From: Blattabacterium sp. (Blatta orientalis) str. Tarazona
GTDB taxonomy: Bacteria > Bacteroidota > Bacteroidia > Flavobacteriales > Blattabacteriaceae
Length of the DNA: 64,000 nucleotides
Direction of reading: 5' to 3'
Assembly (NCBI RefSeq): GCF_000334405.1
Contig: NC_020195.1
Coordinates: 558,001 to 622,000, forward strand
Shown here: positions 17,887 through 26,446 of the stretch, one piece after another
Layout: every line of letters starts with the position of its first letter
How positions within the stretch are numbered: position 1 is the first letter of the stretch
Made by a program: the position numbers and the translations under genes
Notes under the pieces: generated by a model
The model's input: the letters and a program-made list of their open reading frames with translations, nothing else
What the model was told of the DNA's origin: nothing
The model's database searches: none

Positions 17887-18151
17887 AATTATTATCACTA
17901 AATCTGTAAATTTTCCTTCTTTTTTTCAAAAAGTTTTTTGATTAAGTCTTATGATTGGTTTTGTGGAAAAAATAATCTACTTAAGAAGAGTAATGACAAA
18001 GTTTTCCAAAAAAAATATTCTTTTAAATCGATATGAAGTTTATCAAACTTTTTTTCTTCCTCATAAAATAGAAAATCTATCCAGTTATCATGGAATCATA
18101 TTTTTTAGTCCTTATGGAGCAAAATATTTTTTTTTAGAGAAAAATATTTGA
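17879..18151 (+). pseudogene. hemD: Probable hemD (uroporphyrinogen-III synthase) remnant
   Basis: An ATG at 17879 overlapping the trkA end gives MIKIIITKSVNFPSFFQKVF and stops. In another frame downstream the DNA reads LNRYEVYQTFFLPHKIENL then SSYHGIIFFSPYGAKYFF and a stop at 18151. The NE/YEVYxT...P..I...Y.GIxFFSPxG pattern resembles the second half of flavobacterial HemD, and a dead hemC lies just upstream of trkHA. Most of the gene body is deleted. The assignment rests on these short motifs and the context, so it is probable rather than certain. Confidence 0.55.
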
Positions 18152-18186
18152 GGATTCCAGATTATATATAAGGATATTTGTATTTT

Positions 18187-19440
18187 TTACTTTCTTGAAA
18201 AGAGGGTTTCCAATAGAATGAAGTTTTTCTTGTTTAAGTTTCTAAATAAAATATAGCTAAAAATAGAACCTATCAATAGGAAAGATCCTATTTCAGATAA
18301 TCCAAATTTAGGATCAAAGATTCCATTTACATCTGGAGCTATTAAATTGTATATATCTATATAATGTCCAAAAAGTAATATACTAGCAATTATAAAGACT
18401 ATTCTTGGATTAGTTTTACATCTGCTGCTCATTAAACCTAAAAAAGGAATCAAAAAATTTGAAATAAGCATCCAAAAATGAATGGACCCGTAGACTTCTT
18501 CTCTTTTTAGAAAAAAAGAAATTTCTTCCGGTATGTTTCCGTACCAATAAAGGACAAACTGTGAAAACCACAAATAAGTCCACAATAAACTAGTGGAAAA
18601 AAGATATTTACTTAAATCATGTAAGTGATTTTCATTAAAGAAAGGTAAACATCCTTTCTTTTTTAGATAAATAGCAATTATAGTAATGGTGCTTATTCCT
18701 GTTACTATATAGGTACTCAAAACATACCAACTAAATAAAGTACTAAACCAATGAGGATTCAAGGACATTATCCAGTCCCATCCCATAAAAATAGATGTGA
18801 TAGAAAAAAATATTATAAAGATGAGAGATAAAAAGTTTAGTTTTTTGTAATCTTTCAAAGAACATGTTTTATCTAAAATAGAAGATGTTTTTTTATTTTG
18901 AATAAAAAAACACCAGCCAATTATATAAATAAAACTTCTGATTAAGAAAAAGGGAATGTTTAAAAATAACTTTTTACTTGCAATGACTTTATCATATTCT
19001 AAAGAGGTCGGATCATATAAAGTGGGATCCATCCAATGAAATATATGAATGTAATCCATAGCATTTAATAATAATATTATTAGAATCATCACTCCTCCAT
19101 ATGGAAGAAAAGAAGAAACTTCTTCCATGATAGGATGGATGATAATGGACCATCCTGATTTTGATACATATTGTATCCCTAAAAAAAATAAAGATCCTAG
19201 AGAAATACTGGTAAAATAAAATAGAGACATATATAATCCTATCCAAGGTTGATTTTCTATTTTTTCGGATTTTTGTAAAGCATTTTTTTCATTTTCCGTG
19301 GATTTCCTTTCTAAGAAAAGTTCTTTTTTTTGGGAAAAAAATTTTCTTTGAAAAAAGAATTTGATCAAAAAGAAGAAGAAAAAACCTATGAACATTATAA
19401 AAATAATAATTTTTTTATTTTCTTGAGAAAATTGATACAT
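18187..19440 (-). CDS. actF: Alternative complex III membrane subunit ActF
   Basis: NrfD-related/PSR-like membrane subunit of the quinol:cytochrome c oxidoreductase that replaces cytochrome bc1 in many Bacteroidota. The 417-residue protein has about ten hydrophobic helices with motifs seen in ActF: WIGLYMSLFYFTSISLGSLF, SKSGWSIIIHPIMEEVSSFL, FMGWDWIMSLNPHWFSTLF and HFWMLISNFLIPFLGLMSSR. It is the last gene of actABCDEF here; the cytochrome oxidase genes that often follow in other Bacteroidota are absent, replaced by the hemD remnant and trkA on the opposite strand. Confidence 0.9.
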   Translation of the reverse strand: MYQFSQENKKIIIFIMFIGFFFFFLIKFFFQRKFFSQKKELFLERKSTENEKNALQKSEKIENQPWIGLYMSLFYFTSISLGSLFFLGIQYVSKSGWSIIIHPIMEEVSSFLPYGGVMILIILLLNAMDYIHIFHWMDPTLYDPTSLEYDKVIASKKLFLNIPFFLIRSFIYIIGWCFFIQNKKTSSILDKTCSLKDYKKLNFLSLIFIIFFSITSIFMGWDWIMSLNPHWFSTLFSWYVLSTYIVTGISTITIIAIYLKKKGCLPFFNENHLHDLSKYLFSTSLLWTYLWFSQFVLYWYGNIPEEISFFLKREEVYGSIHFWMLISNFLIPFLGLMSSRCKTNPRIVFIIASILLFGHYIDIYNLIAPDVNGIFDPKFGLSEIGSFLLIGSIFSYILFRNLNKKNFILLETLFSRK

Positions 19441-19456
19441 CTTTTATTCTTTTTAA

Positions 19457-20062
19457 CTATTTATTCTTTAGAATCATTATATATTCTGCTACTTTCCATC
19501 TATCTGTTTCATTTAATTGAGAGGCGTAGGAACTCATGTTATTTTTTCCATAAGTAATCACATGATAAATACTTCCAATAGTAATGTCTCTATCTTTATA
19601 ACTGGGAATTCCTAATATTTTTTCTTTCTTTACTAAAAGACCTTGTCCATCTCCATTTTCTCCATGACATATGGAACAGTTAATTTTATAGATATTTTTT
19701 CCATCTTCTATAATTTTATTTAATTCTTCTTTATTACTCTTTTGTAAAGGAGATTTCAATATTTTTTTAGATAGATTATATCCTTTCTTGGTCCCATCAG
19801 GTTGGTAAAAATTAAATCCATAAGAATTTCTTGGAATAGTTCCTTTTACAGGTAAAAGAGATGAAGTTTTTCCTTTTATAAAAAGAGAAATTCCACTTTT
19901 TTTAATAGTTTTTTTATAATTTGGATATGGATCTGAATAAGGCTCGTATGCATCTGAATAGTACATATCAGGCATATATACTCTATTAGGTTTTGATTTA
20001 TCAAACCAACAAGAATTCAGTGTCATAACAAGGATAAAAACATAAAGATATTGATTTTTCAT
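19457..20062 (-). CDS. actE: Alternative complex III monohaem cytochrome c subunit ActE
   Basis: Periplasm-facing c-type cytochrome of complex III. The 201-residue protein has a lipoprotein signal (LVMTLNSC, lipidated Cys at about residue 18), an extended Tyr/Pro-rich stretch, PVKGTIPRNSYGFNFY, and a class I cytochrome c domain with CSICHGENGDGQG (haem at CxxCH) and a distal methionine candidate in GKNNMSSYASQL. Its ATG overlaps the actD stop as ATGA (20059-20062), so the two are translationally coupled. Confidence 0.92.
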   Translation of the reverse strand: MKNQYLYVFILVMTLNSCWFDKSKPNRVYMPDMYYSDAYEPYSDPYPNYKKTIKKSGISLFIKGKTSSLLPVKGTIPRNSYGFNFYQPDGTKKGYNLSKKILKSPLQKSNKEELNKIIEDGKNIYKINCSICHGENGDGQGLLVKKEKILGIPSYKDRDITIGSIYHVITYGKNNMSSYASQLNETDRWKVAEYIMILKNK

Positions 20063-20595
20063 GTTTGAACTATTTTAGTTATATTCACTTCCATAGCTCC
20101 ATTTTCTTTTAAAAAATTCCGTAATTTTTCAGCATTTTCTTCTGTATAAATTTCTATTAGAAACATATTATCAGTAGTTCTAGGATCCGGATTTTTTTGG
20201 AGGAGATCCTGGAAATAATTTACATTGAAAAAGATAAGTGATGCACATAAAATGTGCAGAAAAAAAATAGACAATTCAAATATTACAGGAATAAAAGAAG
20301 GAAGATTGTGAATCCAAGAAGAAGATGGTTTTCCTCCAATATTTTGCGGCCAATCGTAAATCATTGTATACCAAGTAAGTAAACATCCCGTAAAAAATCC
20401 TATAAGTCCATAGATAAAAGATAAAAAGGACAAATTTGTTTTTTTTAATTCAAGTAATTTATTCAAATTATGAATGGGAAAAGGAGAATAAACTTCATGT
20501 ATATTTATGTTCTTTTTTCGAAGAATTTTTAAATGATTTATCATTAAATCTTCATGATCATATAATGCCTGAATATTAAATACGAATTTATTCAT
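20059..20595 (-). CDS. actD: Alternative complex III subunit ActD (DUF3341)
   Basis: Membrane subunit of complex III with two helices. The 178-residue protein has an N-terminal soluble part (YDHEDLMINHLKILRK, VYSPFPIHNL), helix 1 near LSFIYGLIGFFTGCLLTWYT, the segment WPQNIGGKPSSSW, helix 2 near VIFELSIFFLHILCASLIFF, then RTTDNMFLIEI. This is the DUF3341 pattern. It lies 6 bp after actC and overlaps actE by 4 bp. Confidence 0.92.
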   Translation of the reverse strand: MNKFVFNIQALYDHEDLMINHLKILRKKNINIHEVYSPFPIHNLNKLLELKKTNLSFLSFIYGLIGFFTGCLLTWYTMIYDWPQNIGGKPSSSWIHNLPSFIPVIFELSIFFLHILCASLIFFNVNYFQDLLQKNPDPRTTDNMFLIEIYTEENAEKLRNFLKENGAMEVNITKIVQT

Positions 20596-20601
20596 TTTTT
20601 G

Positions 20602-21984
20602 TTACATTTTTTTGGAACATTTCAACGTTAATATTGTTTTTAGTTCTGCCTGTGATATAACTGGAAATACACGTATGTATAACAAATAAAGAAACGAAAA
20701 AAAACCAATAGTTCCTATAAATATTCCTACATCTACAAATGAAGGCATAAAACCAGTCCAAGAAGAAGGCAAATAATCATGACTTAGATTTAAAACGATA
20801 ATATCAAACCTCTCAAACCACATTCCAATATTGATGAAAATTGCTATTATATAAGACCAAAAAAAACTCCTTCTTACAGATCTAATCCATAAAAATTGTG
20901 GAATCAATACATTGCAAATAATTAAAGCCCAAAAAGCCCACCAAAATGGTCCTGTTGCGGCTTTTACAGAAAAATAAGTGAACTCTTCAAAAGGACTTCT
21001 AGAATACCATGCAAGAATAAATTCGGATATATAAGCTAATAAAACTATTCCTCCTGTTAATAAAATAATCATATTCATATACTCAATATGATTTCTAGTT
21101 ATATAACTTTCTAAAGAAAGGACTTTTCTAGCTACTCCTAATAGAGTTTGTACCATTGCAAAACCTGAAAATATAGCTCCAGCTACAAAATAAGGAGGAA
21201 ATATAGTGCTATGCCAACCCTTAATCACAGAAGTAGAAAAATCAAATGAAACAATAGTATGTACTGAAAAAACTAATGGAGTGCATAGTCCAGCTAGCAA
21301 TAAAGAAATTTCTTCAAATCTTTTCCAATCTTTAGACGTTCCTCCCCATCCAAAACTAAGAATGCCATATATTTTTTTCTGTATAGGATCTGTGACTCTA
21401 TCTCTGATCATAGCAAAATCTGGAATTAATCCCATAAACCAAAAAACAGTAGAAACAGAAAAATAAGTACTAATAGCAAATACGTCCCATAAAAGTGGAG
21501 AATTAAAATTAGGCCACAAAGAACCAAATTGATTTGGAATCGGTAAAACCCAATGAGCATTCCATGGCCTTCCCATGTGTATAATAGGAAATAATCCAGC
21601 TTGGATAACCGCAAAAATAGTCATAGCTTCAGCTGATCGGTTAATAGATAAACGCCATTTTTGACGAAACAATAATAGAACAGCAGAAATCAAAGTTCCA
21701 GCATGACCAATTCCAACCCACCAAACAAAATTAGTAATATCCCAAGCCCAATTTATAGTTCTATTTAAACCCCATACTCCTATTCCCGTCCCTATAGTAT
21801 AAAAGATGCATCCTAATCCCCACAAAAAAGCCATAATTGAGATTAATAAAGAAATCCACCATAGCTTTCCAGCTTTATTTTTTATAGGTTTCAAAATATC
21901 CTCGGTGATATTTTGAAGTGTTTGATTTCCTATAATCAATGGTTCTCTTATAGAGGGCTCATGGTTTTTATTTAGTTTTAACAT
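20602..21984 (-). CDS. actC: Alternative complex III membrane subunit ActC (NrfD-like)
   Basis: Large quinone-interacting membrane subunit, homologous to NrfD/PsrC. The 460-residue protein has ten hydrophobic segments and family landmarks GVWGLNRTINWAWDITNFVW, WVGIGHAGTLISAVLLLFRQ, RSAEAMTIFAV, HMGRPWNAHWVLPIPNQFG, FSVHTIVSFDFS and GWHSTIFPPYFVAGAIFSGF. It starts 15 bp after the actB stop. Confidence 0.95.
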   Translation of the reverse strand: MLKLNKNHEPSIREPLIIGNQTLQNITEDILKPIKNKAGKLWWISLLISIMAFLWGLGCIFYTIGTGIGVWGLNRTINWAWDITNFVWWVGIGHAGTLISAVLLLFRQKWRLSINRSAEAMTIFAVIQAGLFPIIHMGRPWNAHWVLPIPNQFGSLWPNFNSPLLWDVFAISTYFSVSTVFWFMGLIPDFAMIRDRVTDPIQKKIYGILSFGWGGTSKDWKRFEEISLLLAGLCTPLVFSVHTIVSFDFSTSVIKGWHSTIFPPYFVAGAIFSGFAMVQTLLGVARKVLSLESYITRNHIEYMNMIILLTGGIVLLAYISEFILAWYSRSPFEEFTYFSVKAATGPFWWAFWALIICNVLIPQFLWIRSVRRSFFWSYIIAIFINIGMWFERFDIIVLNLSHDYLPSSWTGFMPSFVDVGIFIGTIGFFSFLYLLYIRVFPVISQAELKTILTLKCSKKM

Positions 21985-21999
21985 AATAATCCCTTCTTT

Positions 22000-24942
22000 C
22001 TATTTCAAATTTCTAATCTTTAATTGATAGGATACATTCGGACGTATTCCGAGAAATTCCAGAAGTTTATAATTTCTTTGATCTTGAATTTTTTCTAAAA
22101 TATGACTATTTTTGTTATTAACATCTCCAAAAGTAATTGCTTTTGTAGGACAAGAAATACTGCAAGCTGTTTCAAATTCTTCATCTTTTATCTTTCGATT
22201 TTCTTTTTTTGCAGCTCCTATAACAGATTGTGTTCTTTGTATGCACAAAGAGCATTTTTCCATAACTCCTCTGCTTCTAACAACAATATCTGGATTAAGT
22301 ACCATTCTTCCTAGATCGTTATTCATGTGAAAATCAAACTTTTGGTTATTAGCATAATTAAACCAATTAAAACGTCTTACTTTATAAGGGCAATTATTTG
22401 CACAATAACGTGTTCCTACACAACGATTATATGCCATCATATTTTGACCTTGCTCTCCATGAGATGTAGCTCCAACCGGACATACAGTCTCACAAGGAGC
22501 ATTCTCACAATGCTGACACATGACAGGTTGAAAAGAAACCTTTGGATCTTTTGAGTTTTTAAAAAATTCACCCTTAGAATTTTCTTTTTCAGAATAATAT
22601 CTATCCACACGTAACCAATGCATATCTCTAGATTTTCTAATCTCTTCTTTTCCAACAATAGGAACATTATTTTCAGAATGACATGCAATAATACAAGCTC
22701 CACATCCAATACAAGCATTCAAATCTATAGATAGATGAAAATGATGACCTTTTTTATCTTTTTCTTTTACAACTGGGTTATTCCAAATAGAAATATTCTC
22801 TGGTGGGAGCATTCCTTTGTGGGTAAAAATTTTTTCTTCTTCATTCCAAATTTCTTTAGAATTTTTTAAAAAAGTTTCTAAATCTGTTTCTTTGACTAAG
22901 TTTCTTCCTTCAGTTGTATTTTGTAATTGAATACAAGCAAATTTATGTATTTTATTCACTTTTTTTATCTGTATATTTTTTTGTATCAAATGAAAATTTT
23001 CGTAAAGTACATAAGCATTTTTTCCTTTGATTATTTTAGAAAATTTTCCTATTTTTTGTCCATACCCAAAAGATAAACCTATAGAACCTATAGCTTGTCC
23101 AGGTTGAATATAAACAGGTAGATCTTTAATCAAGATTTTATGATCTTTGATTAAATCCACACAATGTCCATTCATAGCTCCTGTTCCTGTATACCAATTT
23201 TTTATTCCTATTTTTTTCGCATCATCATATGATATAGTTAAATAATTTTCCCAAGTAGTCCGCGTAATCGGATCTGGAAGTTCTTGAAGCCATGGATTGT
23301 CATGTTGATGTCCGTCTCCTAGACTTGTTTTTGTGTATAATCTAAGTTCAAAATTTTTATCTAATTTATTTTTTTCATCTATATAATAATATTTCTTATT
23401 AGATAGAATATTTTTTTTCTGGATAAGATTTTCTTCTTTTTCCACTACTCCGTGAAACAAAGCTTCCTGAAAAGAGGAAACATTGGATTTTTGGATAATT
23501 TCTTTTTCCCAAATGTTTTTTAGGTATTCGTAATAATTTTTTTCTGGGGATCTTCCCCAAATCATTAAAGAATCTTGAAATTGTCTTGTATTAAATATAC
23601 ACTGAATGGTAGGCTGAATGAGGGTGTAAATCCCTGTGACAGGATGAGTATCTCCCCAACTTTCTAGCCAATGAGGAATGGGGGTTAATACATCCATTAA
23701 TTCATTGGTTTCATCTTTTTTCATAGAAAAAGATATAGTAATTGGTATTTTTCTTAAAAATTTTTTTATTTCATGAGAAAGAGAATAAGGAAGACTATAG
23801 ACGGGATTAGTGTTATGAATTAATAAAGCTCCAACTTTTTCTTTTTCTAAATTCTTTATAAAGTTCTTTAGTTTATCATCATCACTTTCTTTTGATAAAA
23901 CAAATTTATTTTTTTGTAAAGCTTGACTATGAATTTTTTGGTTTATTAAAAAAGAAAAAATATATGCTTCTTTACTTCCATCTGCAAAAACTACACTTTT
24001 TGATCCTTTTTTTTGAATTAAGTCAGTTATTTTTTTTACAATTTCACTATTAGTATCTTTTTTAAGAACTAGTTTTTGGTAAACTTCAAACAATATTTTT
24101 TCTATATCTGATGGCTTTTTTGAAATACGAATGTCGGAATTTGCTCCAGATAGACTCATATTACTTTCTATCTGAATATGTTGTATCATAGATTTTTCTG
24201 GATTTTTATTCCTTGCATAGGAATTGCTCATATTTTCAGGACTCCAATCTCCTAAAAAATCCGCATCGAAAGATACTATTAATTCCGTTTTTGATAAATC
24301 AAAAAGTGGAAAAGCCCGGAATCCAAATATTTCTTCCGCAGCATCTAAAGCTTTTGAATAAGAAATAGCATCATAAGTAATCCATTTTGTGGTTGGATAG
24401 GTTCTTGTAAAATCTTGGATTAATTTTTTTGTCGAAAAACTTGGATAAGAGGACGAAAGGATCACAATATCTTTTTTTATTTCTGATATTTTTTCTAAAT
24501 GGGAAATAACATAATTATCTATTTGATTCCAAGAGCATTTATTCCCCTTAATGAAAGGATTTTTTAATCTTTTTTCATCATAAAGAGATAACAAAGAGGA
24601 TTGAATTCTAGCTGATGTGGTATTGAAATAATTGGAAGTTAGATTAGGTTCTATTTTTATAGGACGTCCTTCTCTGGTTTTAACTAATACACTTCCAATA
24701 TCGAAGGAATCTATCATGGTAGATGCGTAATAGGTAGGGAGGCCAGGAGTAATCACCTCTGGTTTTACAACATAAGGAATGGATTTTATGACTGGACCTT
24801 TACATGCGGCTAAAGTAACAGAAGCTGTACTAAAACCTACCCATTTCAAAAAATCACGTCTAGAAGTTCTATTTTTTAAAAAATTTTTAATTGGAATATC
24901 TATTTTAGAAATAGCGTTTTCTTTTTTATTTGGTTTCATCAT
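22000..24942 (-). CDS. actB: Alternative complex III Fe-S subunit ActB
   Basis: Large periplasmic subunit fusing a molybdopterin-oxidoreductase-like domain (without a bound Mo cofactor in the family) to a ferredoxin-like domain. Residues ~28-46 hold the twin-arginine-like signal SRRDFLKWVGFSTASVTLAAC, so Tat export followed by lipidation is plausible, and tatA occurs at 52304. The C-terminal third carries CIGCGACIIACHSENN, CQHCENAPCETVCPVGATSH, YNRCVGTRYCANNCPYKVR and EKCSLCIQRTQ: cysteine sets for several Fe-S clusters. The 980-residue length is normal. Two adjacent ATGs (24942, 24939) are equivalent starts. Confidence 0.95.
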   Translation of the reverse strand: MMKPNKKENAISKIDIPIKNFLKNRTSRRDFLKWVGFSTASVTLAACKGPVIKSIPYVVKPEVITPGLPTYYASTMIDSFDIGSVLVKTREGRPIKIEPNLTSNYFNTTSARIQSSLLSLYDEKRLKNPFIKGNKCSWNQIDNYVISHLEKISEIKKDIVILSSSYPSFSTKKLIQDFTRTYPTTKWITYDAISYSKALDAAEEIFGFRAFPLFDLSKTELIVSFDADFLGDWSPENMSNSYARNKNPEKSMIQHIQIESNMSLSGANSDIRISKKPSDIEKILFEVYQKLVLKKDTNSEIVKKITDLIQKKGSKSVVFADGSKEAYIFSFLINQKIHSQALQKNKFVLSKESDDDKLKNFIKNLEKEKVGALLIHNTNPVYSLPYSLSHEIKKFLRKIPITISFSMKKDETNELMDVLTPIPHWLESWGDTHPVTGIYTLIQPTIQCIFNTRQFQDSLMIWGRSPEKNYYEYLKNIWEKEIIQKSNVSSFQEALFHGVVEKEENLIQKKNILSNKKYYYIDEKNKLDKNFELRLYTKTSLGDGHQHDNPWLQELPDPITRTTWENYLTISYDDAKKIGIKNWYTGTGAMNGHCVDLIKDHKILIKDLPVYIQPGQAIGSIGLSFGYGQKIGKFSKIIKGKNAYVLYENFHLIQKNIQIKKVNKIHKFACIQLQNTTEGRNLVKETDLETFLKNSKEIWNEEEKIFTHKGMLPPENISIWNNPVVKEKDKKGHHFHLSIDLNACIGCGACIIACHSENNVPIVGKEEIRKSRDMHWLRVDRYYSEKENSKGEFFKNSKDPKVSFQPVMCQHCENAPCETVCPVGATSHGEQGQNMMAYNRCVGTRYCANNCPYKVRRFNWFNYANNQKFDFHMNNDLGRMVLNPDIVVRSRGVMEKCSLCIQRTQSVIGAAKKENRKIKDEEFETACSISCPTKAITFGDVNNKNSHILEKIQDQRNYKLLEFLGIRPNVSYQLKIRNLK

Positions 24943-24982
24943 AAATAATTTATTAAGAAAAATAAATGACGGATTAAGTCAT

Positions 24983-26293
24983 TTAATAGTGACATTTAGC
25001 ACATTCCGTTCCACCAATCATATCTATGGTTATTTTTTTTCCTTTCTTTTTTTGGATAAAATTGGAAAAATATTCTTGATAATATTGATTATTAATGTCT
25101 ATTTCTGTTTTTCTATGACAAGAAATGCACCATTCCATGGTAAAATTTTGAGACATTTCTACTTGATCCATATTTTTAACATCTCCATGACAAGCATTAC
25201 AAGTTAAATCTACTTTGTTTGATTTTTTAATCATTTTTTCTCCTGTTATTATATGTTGAGAATGATCAAAATGAACAAAATCAGGCATATTGTGTATTCG
25301 GATCCATTGAATAGGATTTATTTTTTTAGAATATTCTCTTTTTTCTGGATTCCAACCTACCGAATGGTATATTTTTTGGATTTCCTGATTATATACTTCT
25401 CTACTCTTTCCATTTTCAATATAATCGCCTTTATATTCATTGATAGTAATATGACAATTCATACAAATATTTGCAGAAGGAATTCCAGATACTTTGCTAT
25501 ATTTTGCTGAAGAATGACAATACTGACAATCTATTCCATTAATTCCAGAATGAATTTTATGAGAAAAATAAATGGGTTGTTCTGGTTTGTATCCTTTATT
25601 TATATCTATTTTCATTAAAAATGTCCAAATTCCGTATATTCCTAATATGAATAAAAATCCTATAAAACAAGATAGAACAGCGAAATTTTTTCTCTTTTTT
25701 CCTAAAAATTTAAATAAAGCAGTATATATCCAAAAATATTTTTTATCTTTTTTCTGATAAAGAAGATCATCGTTTAGTAATAATTTAGTTAAAACTTGAA
25801 TTTTATACAAAATCCAAAGTAAAATTGCAGATAAAATACTAAGTCCAAAAACAATTATTTTAATTAAAAATGGATTTTCTTCCAATTTTAACTTGGTATT
25901 TTTTTCCTCTTTCTCCTCAGCGTGACTTTCTTTTTTGATGATAGGATTTTTGATAAAAGATAATATATCATCTATTTCCTGTTCGGATAATTGAGGAAAT
26001 AAATTCATTTCCACATTTCCATATTCTTTGTAAATAGCTATAGCATTTTTATCTCCACTTTCTCGAAGAGATTTGTTATCTACAATCCATTTATGCAACC
26101 ATTCTCTGCTTCTTTTTTCGGTTACACCAGCTAAAGGAGGCCCTATCATTTTCTTTTCTAAATCTATAGAATGACAAGACGTGCAATTCTTTTTAAAAAG
26201 TTCTGCTCCTTTTTCTGCATTTCCTTCTATATTTTTTGCTTCAATTTTAGAAAAAAGAAAAGAAAAAAAGGAAAAAAATAAAAAATATTTCAT
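24983..26293 (-). CDS. actA: Alternative complex III multihaem cytochrome ActA, fused to a monohaem cytochrome c domain
   Basis: Electron-transfer subunit of complex III. From ATG 26293 the protein is 436 residues: a hydrophobic signal peptide (MKYFLFFSFFSFLFSKIEA), a class I cytochrome c domain with CTSCH and MIGPPLAGVT, a membrane helix (about IIVFGLSILSAILLWIL), a second helix, and a multihaem domain with CQYCH, CMNCH, CNACH, CISCH and CAKCH. That makes six CxxCH in all: one in the cytochrome c domain and five in the pentahaem domain. In-frame ATGs at 26317 and 26347 would add 8 or 18 residues; 26293 gives the cleanest signal. First gene of the operon, diverging from the M16 peptidases. 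Confidence 0.93.
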   Translation of the reverse strand: MKYFLFFSFFSFLFSKIEAKNIEGNAEKGAELFKKNCTSCHSIDLEKKMIGPPLAGVTEKRSREWLHKWIVDNKSLRESGDKNAIAIYKEYGNVEMNLFPQLSEQEIDDILSFIKNPIIKKESHAEEKEEKNTKLKLEENPFLIKIIVFGLSILSAILLWILYKIQVLTKLLLNDDLLYQKKDKKYFWIYTALFKFLGKKRKNFAVLSCFIGFLFILGIYGIWTFLMKIDINKGYKPEQPIYFSHKIHSGINGIDCQYCHSSAKYSKVSGIPSANICMNCHITINEYKGDYIENGKSREVYNQEIQKIYHSVGWNPEKREYSKKINPIQWIRIHNMPDFVHFDHSQHIITGEKMIKKSNKVDLTCNACHGDVKNMDQVEMSQNFTMEWCISCHRKTEIDINNQYYQEYFSNFIQKKKGKKITIDMIGGTECAKCHY

Positions 26294-26420
26294 AGTTATA
26301 TTGATGAATACATACATTATCTCTGATAGACTCCACATTAATTCCATAAAATAATAGAATAAAAGAAAAAAATCCCATTTTTTGGGAAAAAAAAATTCGT
26401 AAATTTCTTTAATTTATTTT

Positions 26421-26428
26421 TAAATTTG
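26421..26428 (+). promoter_or_regulatory. Candidate -7 box for the M16 peptidase operon
   Basis: TAAATTTG, identical to the -7 boxes of the atp operon and the trans-sulfuration gene, ends 18 nt before the ATG at 26447. It overlaps a TTG that could be misread as a start. No -33 TTTG at the right distance. Confidence 0.45.
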
Positions 26429-26446
26429 TTTTTTATTCTATGCAAT

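Noticed and set aside
22102..22718. Several open frames antisense or out of frame to the Fe-S domain of actB
   Set aside because: They follow the codon structure of actB, have no recognisable domains and no start context.
26371..26392. TCCCA/TGGGA inverted repeat between actA and the M16 operon
   Set aside because: Only 5 bp, between divergent starts where no terminator is expected, and surrounded by A runs; too weak to call.
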